From the NCBI GenBank assembly GCA_025057575.1, contig JANXBO010000004.1:1-64000 (forward strand): 64,000 nt of DNA, written 5' to 3'. The first letter of the stretch is position 1; every line of letters begins with the position of its first letter. The position numbers were made by a program, and so were the translations under genes. Positions 32,906 through 41,530 of this stretch are shown here, piece after piece. A model generated the notes under the pieces. That model was not told where the DNA came from. It searched no databases and saw nothing but the letters and a program-made list of their open reading frames with translations. This DNA comes from Candidatus Caldisaccharidevorator malaysiensis (GTDB taxonomy: Bacteria > Armatimonadota > Fervidibacteria > Fervidibacterales > Fervidibacteraceae).

Positions 32906-33394
32906 TCAGGACGATCGGCTGGTCACCGCTGCTGCCTGGCGGTCCTTCCACCCCTGCCACTGCCCCTGAAGGGCTTCTTCCACTCTCTCCCAATTGGGAA
33001 TCCGAAGAGCCACCTTTTTACCACCCTCATAGGTGAGCCAGACCTCGGCATAAGGGAGACCCAACTCCTTCCATCGCCTCCGGACGCTCACTTCTTCCAG
33101 AGCAGCATAGGGAATTTCCGATATGTCCAGACCAACCCCCATCAGCAGCCTTCGGTCTGTGATCCAAACCATTCTCGGCTGCCCCCAGGTGGCAATGCCC
33201 CAAAGATTGACCATCAAAAATTCCCAAAGGCTCACCCAGTAACCTTTCAACCCTCCCTGCACCGGTTGGTCCCTGACGTCGGCGCAGAAAGCCAATGCCA
33301 CCTTTTCCTCGCCGACAAGCGATTCTTTAAGAAGGCGAAGAGTGTGGACCGTGATCCTTGTCGCCGGCGGATACAGTTGCGGTCCCTGAACCAA
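32906..33394 (-). CDS. Bacterial PH-like domain protein, unknown function
   Basis: About 162 residues from the reverse-strand start at 33394. 'MVWITDRRLLMGVGLDISEIPYAALEEVSVRRR' matches the bPH/YokE-like PH fold (a ligand-free 'DRRL' then 'EIPY..LEEV' strand pair), followed by 'EVWLTYEGGKKVALRIPNWERVEEAL'. An N-terminal amphipathic stretch ('LWEFLMVNLWGI') might associate with a membrane. Function unknown. It converges on the thi4 terminator. Confidence 0.6.
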   Translation of the reverse strand: MVQGPQLYPPATRITVHTLRLLKESLVGEEKVALAFCADVRDQPVQGGLKGYWVSLWEFLMVNLWGIATWGQPRMVWITDRRLLMGVGLDISEIPYAALEEVSVRRRWKELGLPYAEVWLTYEGGKKVALRIPNWERVEEALQGQWQGWKDRQAAAVTSRSS

Positions 33395-33432
33395 AAGATA
33401 CTACCCCCTTCCCTCCGTCGGGTTAATTTCCA

Positions 33433-34278
33433 CTACCTTTGCAGTGGTTCTCTTTTCGCCAAAAACTCCAACGAATGGGGCACCGACGCTCCTTCGTGAA
33501 CGATGGCGCGCAGAGCCGAAAGGAAGGCGACGGGATCCGGATGCTGCCACACATTCCGTCCAAAGACCAGTCCGCACGCACCTGCCCTCAAGGACTCCTC
33601 CACCATCTTCAGAACGTCCTCGTCCCGATCCATTTTGGGTCCCCCACGAATCAGAATCGGAACGGTGCTTGCCTGGACGATTTCCTCAAAACTCTTTGGA
33701 TCCCCCGTGTAGTCTACTTTTAAAAGGTCAGCCCCCACCTCGCAGGCGATTCGGACAGCCAGTCTGATCCGTTCTGGGTCCCTGACAGCATGGGCACCTT
33801 TCTCTATGACCAAAGGTTCAATGATGAGGGGCATTCCCCAATCCTCACACTCGGAAGCCAACATTCCTAGGGTTGTCAAATTCTCGCCTTCCTGATTGTC
33901 TGTTTCATATCCAACGAAAAAAAAGGCGACGACGGCTTCCGCGTCCATCCGAACGGCATCTTCCACCGTGCAGACCGGCACCCGGTAGCCCTCTTTCGGT
34001 TCGGGGCGGGAGCGCCAGATGTTCGTCGCGTCCACCCGCAAGACGAAAGCCGGACGATCTTTGCCCATTAAGTCCTCCACCAGCGCACTGGCGACACCTC
34101 GGGACACCTGAATCCCATCGGGTTGTCCTTCTATGACCCGACGGGCGGCACCTCTGATGTCTTCCACGCCCTTGATGGGACCCAAAAAAAGTCCGTGGTC
34201 CATCGCCACGATGATGGACCGCCCCGATTTTCTGTTGAAGAGGCTTGCCAGTCGTCTCCTCTTTCCGATGTTTGCCAT
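33433..34278 (-). CDS. DhnA/LsrF-type class I aldolase (DeoC-like barrel)
   Basis: About 281 residues. The start is ATG 34278 (GAGGT upstream); the frame continues to 34410 but that part lacks family similarity. 'IIVAMDHGLFLGP' and the Schiff-base Lys in 'ADLLKVDYTGDPKSFEEIV' are hallmarks of class I fructose-1,6-bisphosphate aldolase of the archaeal/LsrF type; 'VPILIRGGPKMDRDEDVLKMVEESLRAGACGLVFGRNVWQ' is the phosphate-binding end. Could be a fructose-bisphosphate aldolase, an ADH-synthase-like or a 2-amino-3,7-dideoxy-type aldolase; the sequence alone does not decide. Confidence 0.88.
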   Translation of the reverse strand: MANIGKRRRLASLFNRKSGRSIIVAMDHGLFLGPIKGVEDIRGAARRVIEGQPDGIQVSRGVASALVEDLMGKDRPAFVLRVDATNIWRSRPEPKEGYRVPVCTVEDAVRMDAEAVVAFFFVGYETDNQEGENLTTLGMLASECEDWGMPLIIEPLVIEKGAHAVRDPERIRLAVRIACEVGADLLKVDYTGDPKSFEEIVQASTVPILIRGGPKMDRDEDVLKMVEESLRAGACGLVFGRNVWQHPDPVAFLSALRAIVHEGASVPHSLEFLAKREPLQR

Positions 34279-34345
34279 TTCCCAGACCTCTCTTCTCACC
34301 TTATCTTGACATTCCCTGCTGTCGTCGGCAAGATCGCCCAGGGTC

Positions 34346-34374
34346 TTTACAAGACCGCAATTTCGTGTTATATT
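34346..34374 (+). promoter_or_regulatory. Strong sigma70-type promoter of the pseudopilin gene
   Basis: TTTACA (34346-34351), exactly 17 nt, TATATT (34369-34374). The transcript start would be near 34382, giving a leader of about 46 nt before ATG 34428. Position and spacing match the housekeeping consensus. Confidence 0.75.
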
Positions 34375-34427
34375 CTTAGCAGGAGCGGGAAGGCTCCACA
34401 AACTATTCACATAGGGAGGGTTGGTTT

Positions 34428-35225
34428 ATGCGGTATCGGCGTTTCGGATTTACGCTCATTGAACTCCTCGTCGTGATCGCCATCATTGCGATCCTCGCGG
34501 CTATTCTGTTCCCGGTCTTCTCCCAAGCGAGGGAGAAAGCCCGCCAGGCGCAATGTATGAGCAACGTCCGCAATATGGCGTCCGCTGCGATGCAATATGT
34601 CAGCGACTACGATGAGAAGTTGATGCCGACGGAATGTTGGGCTTGTGGCGGACAGTGGGGAGACCGGCACGACCCGACCCGGCGATGGCTCGTTCGCATT
34701 CAGCCCTATCTGCGGAACCATCAACTGTTTGATTGCCCATCTGGCGGGACGGAGACATTGGACTTCTCTCCGCCTAAGTGGTCTTCCGGCGGCGATCCTC
34801 AGATCTGGGGACGACCGACCTATGCCTGGGGCTGGTCCTTCCCGGGTGAATGGAGGGGTTTGAGAGTTGGCTACGGCTATTGCCTCCGCGTGGGCGGCTG
34901 GTGGACGGGTTCCTATTCCGAGGGTCGGAGCATCGCTCAAATTCAGACGCCTGCTTCGATCCGGTTGATTTCCGACTCTGCCCACAAGGATGCCTGTTGC
35001 AACCGGGCTATCTCTGCGAATCACTGTGGTTCCGGTTGGTGGTGCGGTGACCCGGACAACGATGGGGACGCCTGGACGAACGAAGAGCGCGAGAAATACA
35101 CCCGCCACCAGTTGGGCACCATCTTCAACTTTGCTGACGGGCATACCAAGTGGTATCGTTGGAACTCAATCTACCGAGTGGACAATAGCAAGATCGGTGA
35201 GATGAGTGGATGGGGTCAATTCTAA
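34428..35225 (+). CDS. Type II pseudopilin-headed secreted protein (DUF1559-like)
   Basis: 265 residues. Class III signal: 'MRYRRFGFTLIELLVVIAII', with prepilin peptidase cleavage after Gly7 before Phe-Thr-Leu-Ile-Glu. The pilin helix is followed by 'FSQAREKARQAQCMSNVRNMASAAMQYVSDYDEKLMP' and 'FNFADGHTKWYR', features found in the large DUF1559/DUF1559-like protein families of planctomycetes and armatimonads. A C-terminal region with many Cys and Trp ('KDACCNRAISANHCGSGWWCGD') probably forms disulfides. Exported by a type II/IV-like pilus system; no assembly genes are in the window. Confidence 0.9.
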   Translation: MRYRRFGFTLIELLVVIAIIAILAAILFPVFSQAREKARQAQCMSNVRNMASAAMQYVSDYDEKLMPTECWACGGQWGDRHDPTRRWLVRIQPYLRNHQLFDCPSGGTETLDFSPPKWSSGGDPQIWGRPTYAWGWSFPGEWRGLRVGYGYCLRVGGWWTGSYSEGRSIAQIQTPASIRLISDSAHKDACCNRAISANHCGSGWWCGDPDNDGDAWTNEEREKYTRHQLGTIFNFADGHTKWYRWNSIYRVDNSKIGEMSGWGQF

Positions 35226-35240
35226 AGGGGTGATCCAACG

Positions 35241-35528
35241 ATGAAGCGAGAAGTTCCCCTGGTCCTCGCCGTGATTGTTGTCGTCGTGATCGTTGCTCTG
35301 GCGGGCTGGCTGGTCTGGACGCGAGCTGGGCAAAAGCCGGTGGGCACCTACGAGGAGTTTCGCCAACAACAGCAACAAATGGGCGGTCAGTTAGGTGCGC
35401 CGAGGGGGATGCCCGGAGGAAAGGGCGGGCAACCCGGACAGCCAGGGGGAGCGCCTGGCGGACCTCCTGGTGGACCTCCTCCCGCTGGTCCGATGGGACC
35501 GCCTCCAGGACCGGGTGCAGGACGGTAG
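35241..35528 (+). CDS. Membrane-anchored Gly/Pro-rich (collagen-like) short protein
   Basis: 95 residues. One N-terminal membrane segment (about 5-26, 'VPLVLAVIVVVVIVALAGWLVW') then 'EEFRQQQQQM' and a Gly-Pro-rich tail with G-x-P and GGPPGG repeats from residue 50 to the end. Follows the pseudopilin by 15 nt in the same transcript and ends at a terminator. Function unknown; a surface-exposed or periplasmic spacer is possible (inference). Confidence 0.72.
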   Translation: MKREVPLVLAVIVVVVIVALAGWLVWTRAGQKPVGTYEEFRQQQQQMGGQLGAPRGMPGGKGGQPGQPGGAPGGPPGGPPPAGPMGPPPGPGAGR

Positions 35529-35538
35529 GGGCTTCTAT

Positions 35539-35564
35539 GGGGGGCTGTCCGCTGGCAGCCCCCC
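35539..35564 (+). terminator. Bidirectional hairpin terminator
   Basis: GGGGGGCTG (35539-35547) and CAGCCCCCC (35556-35564) form a perfect 9-bp stem with an 8-nt loop. It separates the pseudopilin pair from the convergent sigma-factor gene. Little T-run follows on the plus strand (GTCTCCTTTAG). Confidence 0.78.
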
Positions 35565-35571
35565 GTCTCCT

Positions 35572-36981
35572 TTAGGAAGCCAACGCTTCAAAACGCACCT
35601 GCCGCAGTAACGGGTGTTGCCGCAGCCGCCTGATGGCAACATCCGCGATCTGCTTCACCCGCTGACGGGAAAGACCCAGTTGGACACCGATCTCTTCGTA
35701 AGTGTGCTGCTTACCGTCTTCTAAACCGAACCGCAAAGAGATGACGGACCGGTAGTTCTCCGGCAACTCCTGAAGAGCCCGGTGGATGCTTTCTTTCAAG
35801 GTTGCCTGAGCCATCTCTTCCTCGGGATTTCTAATGGAAGTATCCTCAATGGCGTCTAAGAGGGTGACCTTATCATCGGGATCCACGGGCTCGTCCAGAG
35901 ACGAGACCTGATGAGGATAACTCTGCAGTTCTTCCACCTGAGAGCGGGGCATCCTCAGGACCCTGGCTAACTCGTGAGCGGTTGGCTCTCTGCCATATTC
36001 CTGAGTGAGAATTTCCCTTGCTCGGCTCAATTTATGCAATTGTTCGCTGATGCGGGTCGGTAACTTGACTAATTGGCTCTGCGCCTGAATCGCCCGAATG
36101 ACGGCTTGACGAATCCAAAGAGTCGCACAGGTGGAAAATCGGGTTCCCTTCCTCCAGTCAAATCGGTCCACCGCCTGGATCAGACCGATGTTTCCCTCCT
36201 GGATCAGATCGTTCAAGGGAACACCGTAACCGCGGTATTTTCGGGCGATGGAGACGACCAACCTCAAATTAGACTCAATCATTATCTCCCGAGCCTGGTC
36301 CCCTTCTTTGAGGATGAGGCTTTCCTTGGGGTTCGGGTTCTCCAGGCAGCGCACTTGAGCCACCTCAGCGAGATAACCTGGTTTCCTCTCTGGGGACAGA
36401 CGCTTCCATTCCTCTGGCGTAATACCCATCTTTTCCGCCATCTGATCTAATTGCTCTTGGGGGACCTTTCTCAAGGCGTCCTTAACGATCAGCAGATACT
36501 CCTCAAAGGTCTCATTCTCTTTGCCTCTTCTTAGTCGGAGTCCAAAATGCTCCATACAGAACTTCCTCAGCAGCCGATTGCGGATTTGGGTCGCCTTCTC
36601 CATCGTCTTTGCCAAAATTTGCTCCTTATCGCGGGTCAAGAGCGGTCGGCGCCTCAGTTCGCGAGCCCAGGCAGCCATCGGGTCTTCTACCGCGGCGTGC
36701 ACCTCTTCGGCTGCCAATTCCTCGGCGCTCACCATTAGTTCTTCCGGCAGGGTAGGAGTGTCCTCTTCCTCAAACCACGGCTCTCCCCAATCGTCCGGTA
36801 ACTCGGACGAAATCTCGTCCGAAATGATCTCCGTCTCGGCTTCCAATACTTCCCCAATCGGCTCTTCAATGAGGAGGGGCGAGTCTTCAAAGGATGTGGT
36901 CAAAGGCTCTAAGGCATCCTGAAGTTTCACTGTCGGTCTGGACCGACTTTTTCTTCTTTTCTCCTTCGGCACTGCTGCCAT
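35572..36981 (-). CDS. RpoD-like sigma70 factor
   Basis: 469 residues. An acidic, low-complexity N-terminus (about 30-90) replaces the usual region 1.1. Region 1.2 appears around 'DPMAAWARELRRRPLLTRDKEQ'; region 2 is strong ('ESNLRLVVSIARKYRGYGVPLNDLIQEGNIGLIQAVDRFDWRKGTRFSTCATLWIRQAV'), region 3 follows, and region 4.2 is 'HTYEEIGVQLGLSRQRVKQIADVAIRRL'. In region 2.4 the usual Gln..Thr pair that reads the -10 box appears as 'WIRQAVIRAI' (Thr replaced). It has its own strong promoter. It may be the primary sigma factor or a paralogue; the window cannot decide. Confidence 0.9.
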   Translation of the reverse strand: MAAVPKEKRRKSRSRPTVKLQDALEPLTTSFEDSPLLIEEPIGEVLEAETEIISDEISSELPDDWGEPWFEEEDTPTLPEELMVSAEELAAEEVHAAVEDPMAAWARELRRRPLLTRDKEQILAKTMEKATQIRNRLLRKFCMEHFGLRLRRGKENETFEEYLLIVKDALRKVPQEQLDQMAEKMGITPEEWKRLSPERKPGYLAEVAQVRCLENPNPKESLILKEGDQAREIMIESNLRLVVSIARKYRGYGVPLNDLIQEGNIGLIQAVDRFDWRKGTRFSTCATLWIRQAVIRAIQAQSQLVKLPTRISEQLHKLSRAREILTQEYGREPTAHELARVLRMPRSQVEELQSYPHQVSSLDEPVDPDDKVTLLDAIEDTSIRNPEEEMAQATLKESIHRALQELPENYRSVISLRFGLEDGKQHTYEEIGVQLGLSRQRVKQIADVAIRRLRQHPLLRQVRFEALAS

Positions 36982-37080
36982 TCTTTGCCGTCACCTCTAA
37001 GACAGACGCTATCAGTCCCCAAAAGTTTTTAAGGGAAGCGACCACCCGGTGCGACCCAACTTTCCGTCATACTGCTAATT

Positions 37081-37109
37081 ATTATACGCAAAATCGGGAC
37101 CAAAATCAA
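37081..37109 (-). promoter_or_regulatory. Consensus promoter of the sigma-factor gene
   Basis: On the reverse strand TTGATT (37109-37104), 17 nt, TATAAT (37086-37081). The -10 is perfect. The leader to ATG 36981 would be about 93 nt. Autoregulation by its own product is possible. Confidence 0.8.
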
Positions 37110-37135
37110 CCCCCAGAGCGACCCAGCCTTCCTCA

Positions 37136-38440
37136 TTATGCCACAAGCCCAGCGATCAGGTCCGTTTTTCGGGCTTCCGCTTGCTGAATATCAAAACAGG
37201 CGCGGGTCTCGTTCACCTCCTGCGGGCTCACCGGACGAGGGGAAAAAAGGATCCCCAGAGTCTCCCCTGCCGTTACTGGGTCACCCACCTTTTTGAGCAG
37301 GCGGATCCCCGCACCAGGGTGCCAGTCCGATCCCGTCCCCCTGCCCGCACCCAGCCTGCTTGCCAGAAGCCCCAACCGGCGGGTCGCTATGGACCCGACG
37401 ACTCCCGACGCCGTCGCTTGCACCTCCACCCGCTCGGGTGCCTGGGGCAGTAGGTCCATTTCCTCCAGCACTCGAGCATTGCCTCCCTGGGCTTCTATCA
37501 AGCGCTGAAACTTCTCCAACGCCGACCCGTTGGTTAAAAGTTCCTGTGCCTTCCTTCGGGCTTCCTCGTTTGGAATCGAAAGACCGAGCCGGATCATTTG
37601 GGCGGCTATCGCCAAGGAAACTTCCCGCACATCCGACGGTCCTTCTCCCTTCAAGACCTCAATCGCCTCGGCGACCTCAAGAGCGTTTCCCACCGCACGC
37701 CCTAACGGCTCGTCCATAGACGTCAACAGGGCGACGGCTTGTTTGCCGGCTTTTTGGGAGACAGCGACCAGAGAGCAGGCGAGCCGTCGGGCATCTTCTA
37801 AAGAATTCATAAAGGCACCGTCACCGAACTTCACATCAAAGACAAAGGCATCGGCTCCGCCCGCCAGTTTCTTGCTCAAAATGCTGCTAACAATCAGGGG
37901 CAAAGAGGCAACCGTTGCCGTCCGGTCTCTGAGAGAGTAGATCAACTTATCGGCGGGGGCTAAGTCCTTGGAAGCAACAGCAAAAGCACAGCCGATTTTT
38001 CTAACTTGGTCGATCAACTCATCTTCTGTCAATTCCACCCGAAAGCCGGGAATACTTTCCAATTTGTCGGCTGTCCCGCCCGTATGACCCAGAGCCCGAC
38101 CCGTCAATTTCGGAACGGGCACCCCAGCAGCGGCGGCAATTGGCACAGTGATCAAAGACACCTTATCCCCGACTCCCCCACTGCTGTGCTTGTCTACTTT
38201 GATCCCAGGGATAGAGGATAGGTCAAGGGTCTTTCCGCTGGCGACCATTGCCTCGGTCAGCCAAAGGGTCTCCTCCTCGCTCAGCCCTGTTAAGGTGACC
38301 GCCGTCAACCAGGTCGCCATCTGTTCAGGGAGGACCTTGCCATCAACAAAACCGTGAATCAGGGCACGGATCTCCTCTTGATCGTTTGTCTCACCCCTTA
38401 GTCTTTTCTCCAGTATCCGGTAAACTGGCATTCCTCTCAT
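37136..38440 (-). CDS. Pyrimidine-nucleoside / thymidine phosphorylase
   Basis: About 434 residues; start ATG 38440, which overlaps the stop of the upstream gene (TGATG). Phosphorolysis of pyrimidine nucleosides to base and (deoxy)ribose-1-phosphate. Signature 'VDKHSSGGVGDKVSLI' and 'KLTGRALGHTGGTADKLESIPGF' are diagnostic of the Deo/Pdp/anthranilate-phosphoribosyltransferase-like family; 'AFVFDVKFGDGAFM' and 'KQAVALLTSMDEPLG' follow. C-terminal domain has 'LGAGRGTGSDWHPGAGI'. Co-transcribed behind the 953-residue secreted protein, an odd pairing. Confidence 0.92.
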   Translation of the reverse strand: MRGMPVYRILEKRLRGETNDQEEIRALIHGFVDGKVLPEQMATWLTAVTLTGLSEEETLWLTEAMVASGKTLDLSSIPGIKVDKHSSGGVGDKVSLITVPIAAAAGVPVPKLTGRALGHTGGTADKLESIPGFRVELTEDELIDQVRKIGCAFAVASKDLAPADKLIYSLRDRTATVASLPLIVSSILSKKLAGGADAFVFDVKFGDGAFMNSLEDARRLACSLVAVSQKAGKQAVALLTSMDEPLGRAVGNALEVAEAIEVLKGEGPSDVREVSLAIAAQMIRLGLSIPNEEARRKAQELLTNGSALEKFQRLIEAQGGNARVLEEMDLLPQAPERVEVQATASGVVGSIATRRLGLLASRLGAGRGTGSDWHPGAGIRLLKKVGDPVTAGETLGILFSPRPVSPQEVNETRACFDIQQAEARKTDLIAGLVA

Positions 38441-41301
38441 CACTGAAGGGTGAGGGGGACGAGTCGGTAAGGCTCAAAAACAGAAAGCCAGCGATCTTGG
38501 TGATCCACTCGCAGATAAAAGGCGACGCCAATATTCTCGTCCCTCTTTAGTTCCAGCCCGATGGTGTCGGTTCTTTTGATGGAAATGATCAGCCGATACG
38601 GGTAGGCAGCACTGGCAGATGATGAGGTCCCATTGCTCTCAATCCGAACGGTGATGTGCTCCGCTGGGACCAGCGACTCATCGGGGAAGGGCCACCGAGT
38701 CGGATCGGAGCCGTTGTTGATCGTTGCTTTCCATTGAACCTTCCTTTGAGACCAGTCGGGATCCACCCGCACGTCCAGATTATCCGCCCCGACCCAATAG
38801 CCGTCCTGATTGGCATCTAACTGAAGATGGAAGTGACGGATCGGTTGGTCCCACTCACCGACAACGGTGAGCCATTCGCCGTTGTGAAACATCCGCAGGG
38901 ATCCTTTCAGGGGCTGAAGAGGGCGGGCGAGAGGTTCGGGTGCCGGAACAGGCGACAAATCCTCCTCAAAGGTCAGCCATTGATAGGTTGGCAGTGCATC
39001 GGAGCGGACAACCACCGGCGCAGCAGCAATCAAGGGGAGCGGATCGTGACCGTCCGGGATACCGTCTCCATCACTGTCCGGTCGTTGGGGATCGGGCATT
39101 ACATATTTCATTCGGAAGTTGTTGACCGACGGCAGAAGTTCCCGCACCCAGGAAGAGGCTAAGACTTCATCCCGATCCGAAAGACCATCTCCGTCCGAAT
39201 CAGGAGCATCGGGCGAACTACCGAACCGTCTTTCGTCCAACGGAACGGCAGGGCAGTCATCGGGGATCCCATCCTCATCTCTATCGTCTACAGAAACGAG
39301 GTCACCAAACTTGTTAACAAACCAAAGGTATTCCTTCCCCTCGTGCCAGTTTCTCAAGATCCAGGCGTTGCCGTCGTAATGTTCCCCAAAGTTGTCTGCA
39401 AAACCTTCGGGTGTGATACTGAAATGGTTGAAAGGATGTTCTGGGTATCCGCTCTCGGAAAACTGGCTGTCCAATTGATGGTGAAACTCGTGGACGAAGA
39501 GCCACGCAATATCACTCCCACCTAAAAAGTGAGAACTACCTGGTCTCATATCGGCTCCATAGGTTCCTCCGCCACTTCCCTGAAAATAATACACTTGCCG
39601 TTTCGGGTCCCATCGCCTCTCGCAAACAATTTCCATTGCGGCAGGGTATTGAGAAAGAGATCGTCCCCTCAATCGCAGAAGCGCTTCCAAATCCCTTCTC
39701 CAGTCAATTTGCCCTGGCTCCTTTTCTCCAACCCATATCCTTTTGTCTATCACAAACCAGTCTACGTCCAACCAGACCTTCATTTTTGAGTTACACCAGT
39801 AAAAAAGGCAGGCTCTTTCCACTTCATACCTGAGATAGTCCAAATACTCCCGTGATACGGGAGGGGGTGGGGGTGCGTCAGGGGTCAAACTGTCCCGATT
39901 CACAACGTCTGCGTATACGACGAGGGCAATTGGGATACGCAAGAAAGTCGTTTTGCCTTTGTCGGGCAGTGTGGCGAAGGAAAATTCAAAGGACCAAGGG
40001 TTGATCATCGGTTGGTCGGGATCGGCGATCTTTATAATACCCGTTAGCGGAATCCGCAAGCGATAGAGGGTGCCGGGTTTGAGACCGCTCAACCAAATGC
40101 GGTGATGGGTTCTTTTACCGGGTAAGTCCTTTCGGATCCAGTTTTTTTCCCGACTTTCACTCGTTGCCAAATCAGGGAAAGGACCCGCTTCTCGGACTTC
40201 CACGACGGTGGGCTGAGGGCTGACGGTTCTCCACGACACCAACGCTCCCGTTTGTTCCGGTGTTATATCCGGTCGTGTTGGTGGAGGGGTCTTTTTTACC
40301 CATATTTCCTTACCCCTGCAAAAAGCCAGTAGTCGTCCTTTATCGGTTGAAACTAAGGAAAAGTCCCTTAAGGGAAACACGGGTGTTCCATACCTTCCGA
40401 AGGAAAACACATCAGGAACTTTCTCAGCGGCGAAAATAGAGTGAAGGGAAGGTCGTCCCGAAGGCAGCCGGTGACCAGAATGGACCGCACTTAATGTTCG
40501 CCCGTCGCCTGCTAAAAATCCCCCATCCGAATGCCAGACGGGATCTTTGAGACGATTCAATGGCAAAGATTTGATCTCTCCTGTGTGGGAACTCAACACA
40601 TAGAGATGACCATCACAAATCTCCACCGATCGGCTGGTCCAGAAACCCGTCAGTGTATAGGGTTCGTGTGGGACAGCAGTCTTTTTCTCATCATCCCACT
40701 TCCAAATGGACACCCGTGCGTTCAAGTTTTCGGCAATGAAAATAAGACCATCTTCCGACACCGCAATGTCCGTCGGATTGTTCAGTTGGCCGACTTCAAT
40801 TCCCTCTTCTCCAAAACTACTCAGAAGGTCTGCCCGCAATCCCGCCTGGTCAACAAGACGAAACACCAAAATCCGATCCCCCAACTCGTCAATGACGAAC
40901 AGCAAGTCCCGCCATACTGCGGCAGCACCTACCTGACGGAACAGGGATGCGCCGCCAACTCTGCCGACCGTTCCGTAATGCCGAAATCGCTTACCGTCCC
41001 ATCGGAAAAAGTTCACCGTTCCGTTGCTCCCGTCGGTGACGATGAGGCGATCATCGGTTGACCAAAACGAGTGGGTCGGTATCCAAACGCGAAGATTGAG
41101 GTCCTTCGCCGTAAGGACCTGGCGAATTCTCGGGATACCATCCTTTCCGAACTCAAAAATGTGTACTTTAAGTCTAAAATTCTCACAAGCGGCAAGCCAT
41201 CTTCCTTTAGGACTGAGGGAAACGGATAGAATTTCATCAAAAGGCTCAGCTGCCACAACGGTCGGCAGAAGGAAAAGAATCAAAAGACCCATCTTTTTCA
41301 C
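38440..41301 (-). CDS. Large secreted multidomain protein: beta-propeller, HExxH peptidase-like, calcium repeats, DOMON/CBM9-like domain
   Basis: 953 residues, start GTG 41301 with a signal peptide (about 1-18). Domains read from the sequence: a beta-propeller with NHL/YVTN-like repeats (about 20-335); a fibronectin-III-like segment (about 350-445); a region with 'WLFVHEFHHQLDS', an HExxH zinc motif at 604-608, and downstream acidic 'ITPEGFADNFGEHYDG'; three aspartate-rich calcium repeats of the TSP3 type (672-684, 701-712, 742-754); and a C-terminal DOMON/CBM9-like sandwich ('QLDANQDGYWVGADNLDVRVDPDW', about 825-950). The whole is not a family I can name. A secreted metallopeptidase or sugar-binding protein is possible. 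A TATAAT -10 box lies upstream. Confidence 0.68.
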   Translation of the reverse strand: MKKMGLLILFLLPTVVAAEPFDEILSVSLSPKGRWLAACENFRLKVHIFEFGKDGIPRIRQVLTAKDLNLRVWIPTHSFWSTDDRLIVTDGSNGTVNFFRWDGKRFRHYGTVGRVGGASLFRQVGAAAVWRDLLFVIDELGDRILVFRLVDQAGLRADLLSSFGEEGIEVGQLNNPTDIAVSEDGLIFIAENLNARVSIWKWDDEKKTAVPHEPYTLTGFWTSRSVEICDGHLYVLSSHTGEIKSLPLNRLKDPVWHSDGGFLAGDGRTLSAVHSGHRLPSGRPSLHSIFAAEKVPDVFSFGRYGTPVFPLRDFSLVSTDKGRLLAFCRGKEIWVKKTPPPTRPDITPEQTGALVSWRTVSPQPTVVEVREAGPFPDLATSESREKNWIRKDLPGKRTHHRIWLSGLKPGTLYRLRIPLTGIIKIADPDQPMINPWSFEFSFATLPDKGKTTFLRIPIALVVYADVVNRDSLTPDAPPPPPVSREYLDYLRYEVERACLFYWCNSKMKVWLDVDWFVIDKRIWVGEKEPGQIDWRRDLEALLRLRGRSLSQYPAAMEIVCERRWDPKRQVYYFQGSGGGTYGADMRPGSSHFLGGSDIAWLFVHEFHHQLDSQFSESGYPEHPFNHFSITPEGFADNFGEHYDGNAWILRNWHEGKEYLWFVNKFGDLVSVDDRDEDGIPDDCPAVPLDERRFGSSPDAPDSDGDGLSDRDEVLASSWVRELLPSVNNFRMKYVMPDPQRPDSDGDGIPDGHDPLPLIAAAPVVVRSDALPTYQWLTFEEDLSPVPAPEPLARPLQPLKGSLRMFHNGEWLTVVGEWDQPIRHFHLQLDANQDGYWVGADNLDVRVDPDWSQRKVQWKATINNGSDPTRWPFPDESLVPAEHITVRIESNGTSSSASAAYPYRLIISIKRTDTIGLELKRDENIGVAFYLRVDHQDRWLSVFEPYRLVPLTLQ

Positions 41302-41335
41302 CCTTGTGCACCCCCTTTTACCTTTGCCATTGTAG

Positions 41336-41341
41336 ATTATA
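41336..41341 (-). promoter_or_regulatory. Possible -10 box for the 953-residue protein gene
   Basis: Reverse strand reads GCTATAATC, a perfect TATAAT, 35 nt before the GTG at 41301. The best -35 is TTACCG with an 18-nt spacer, a weak match, so this is a candidate only. Confidence 0.4.
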
Positions 41342-41530
41342 GCAGGTTTCTTTGCGCCACGGTAACTGTCACGCTACGAATCCATAAAAGAGTTCCTCGC
41401 CCGCAAGGTCCCTTAATTGTGTTGCTTTGCACAGGACGGTTAGGTGCCGACAACAATGGAAACTTCAAGATAATTGGATAGTCGGTTCGGGGTGTGTGAC
41501 TTAATGCTGATCTTGACATCCGGCGATCGT

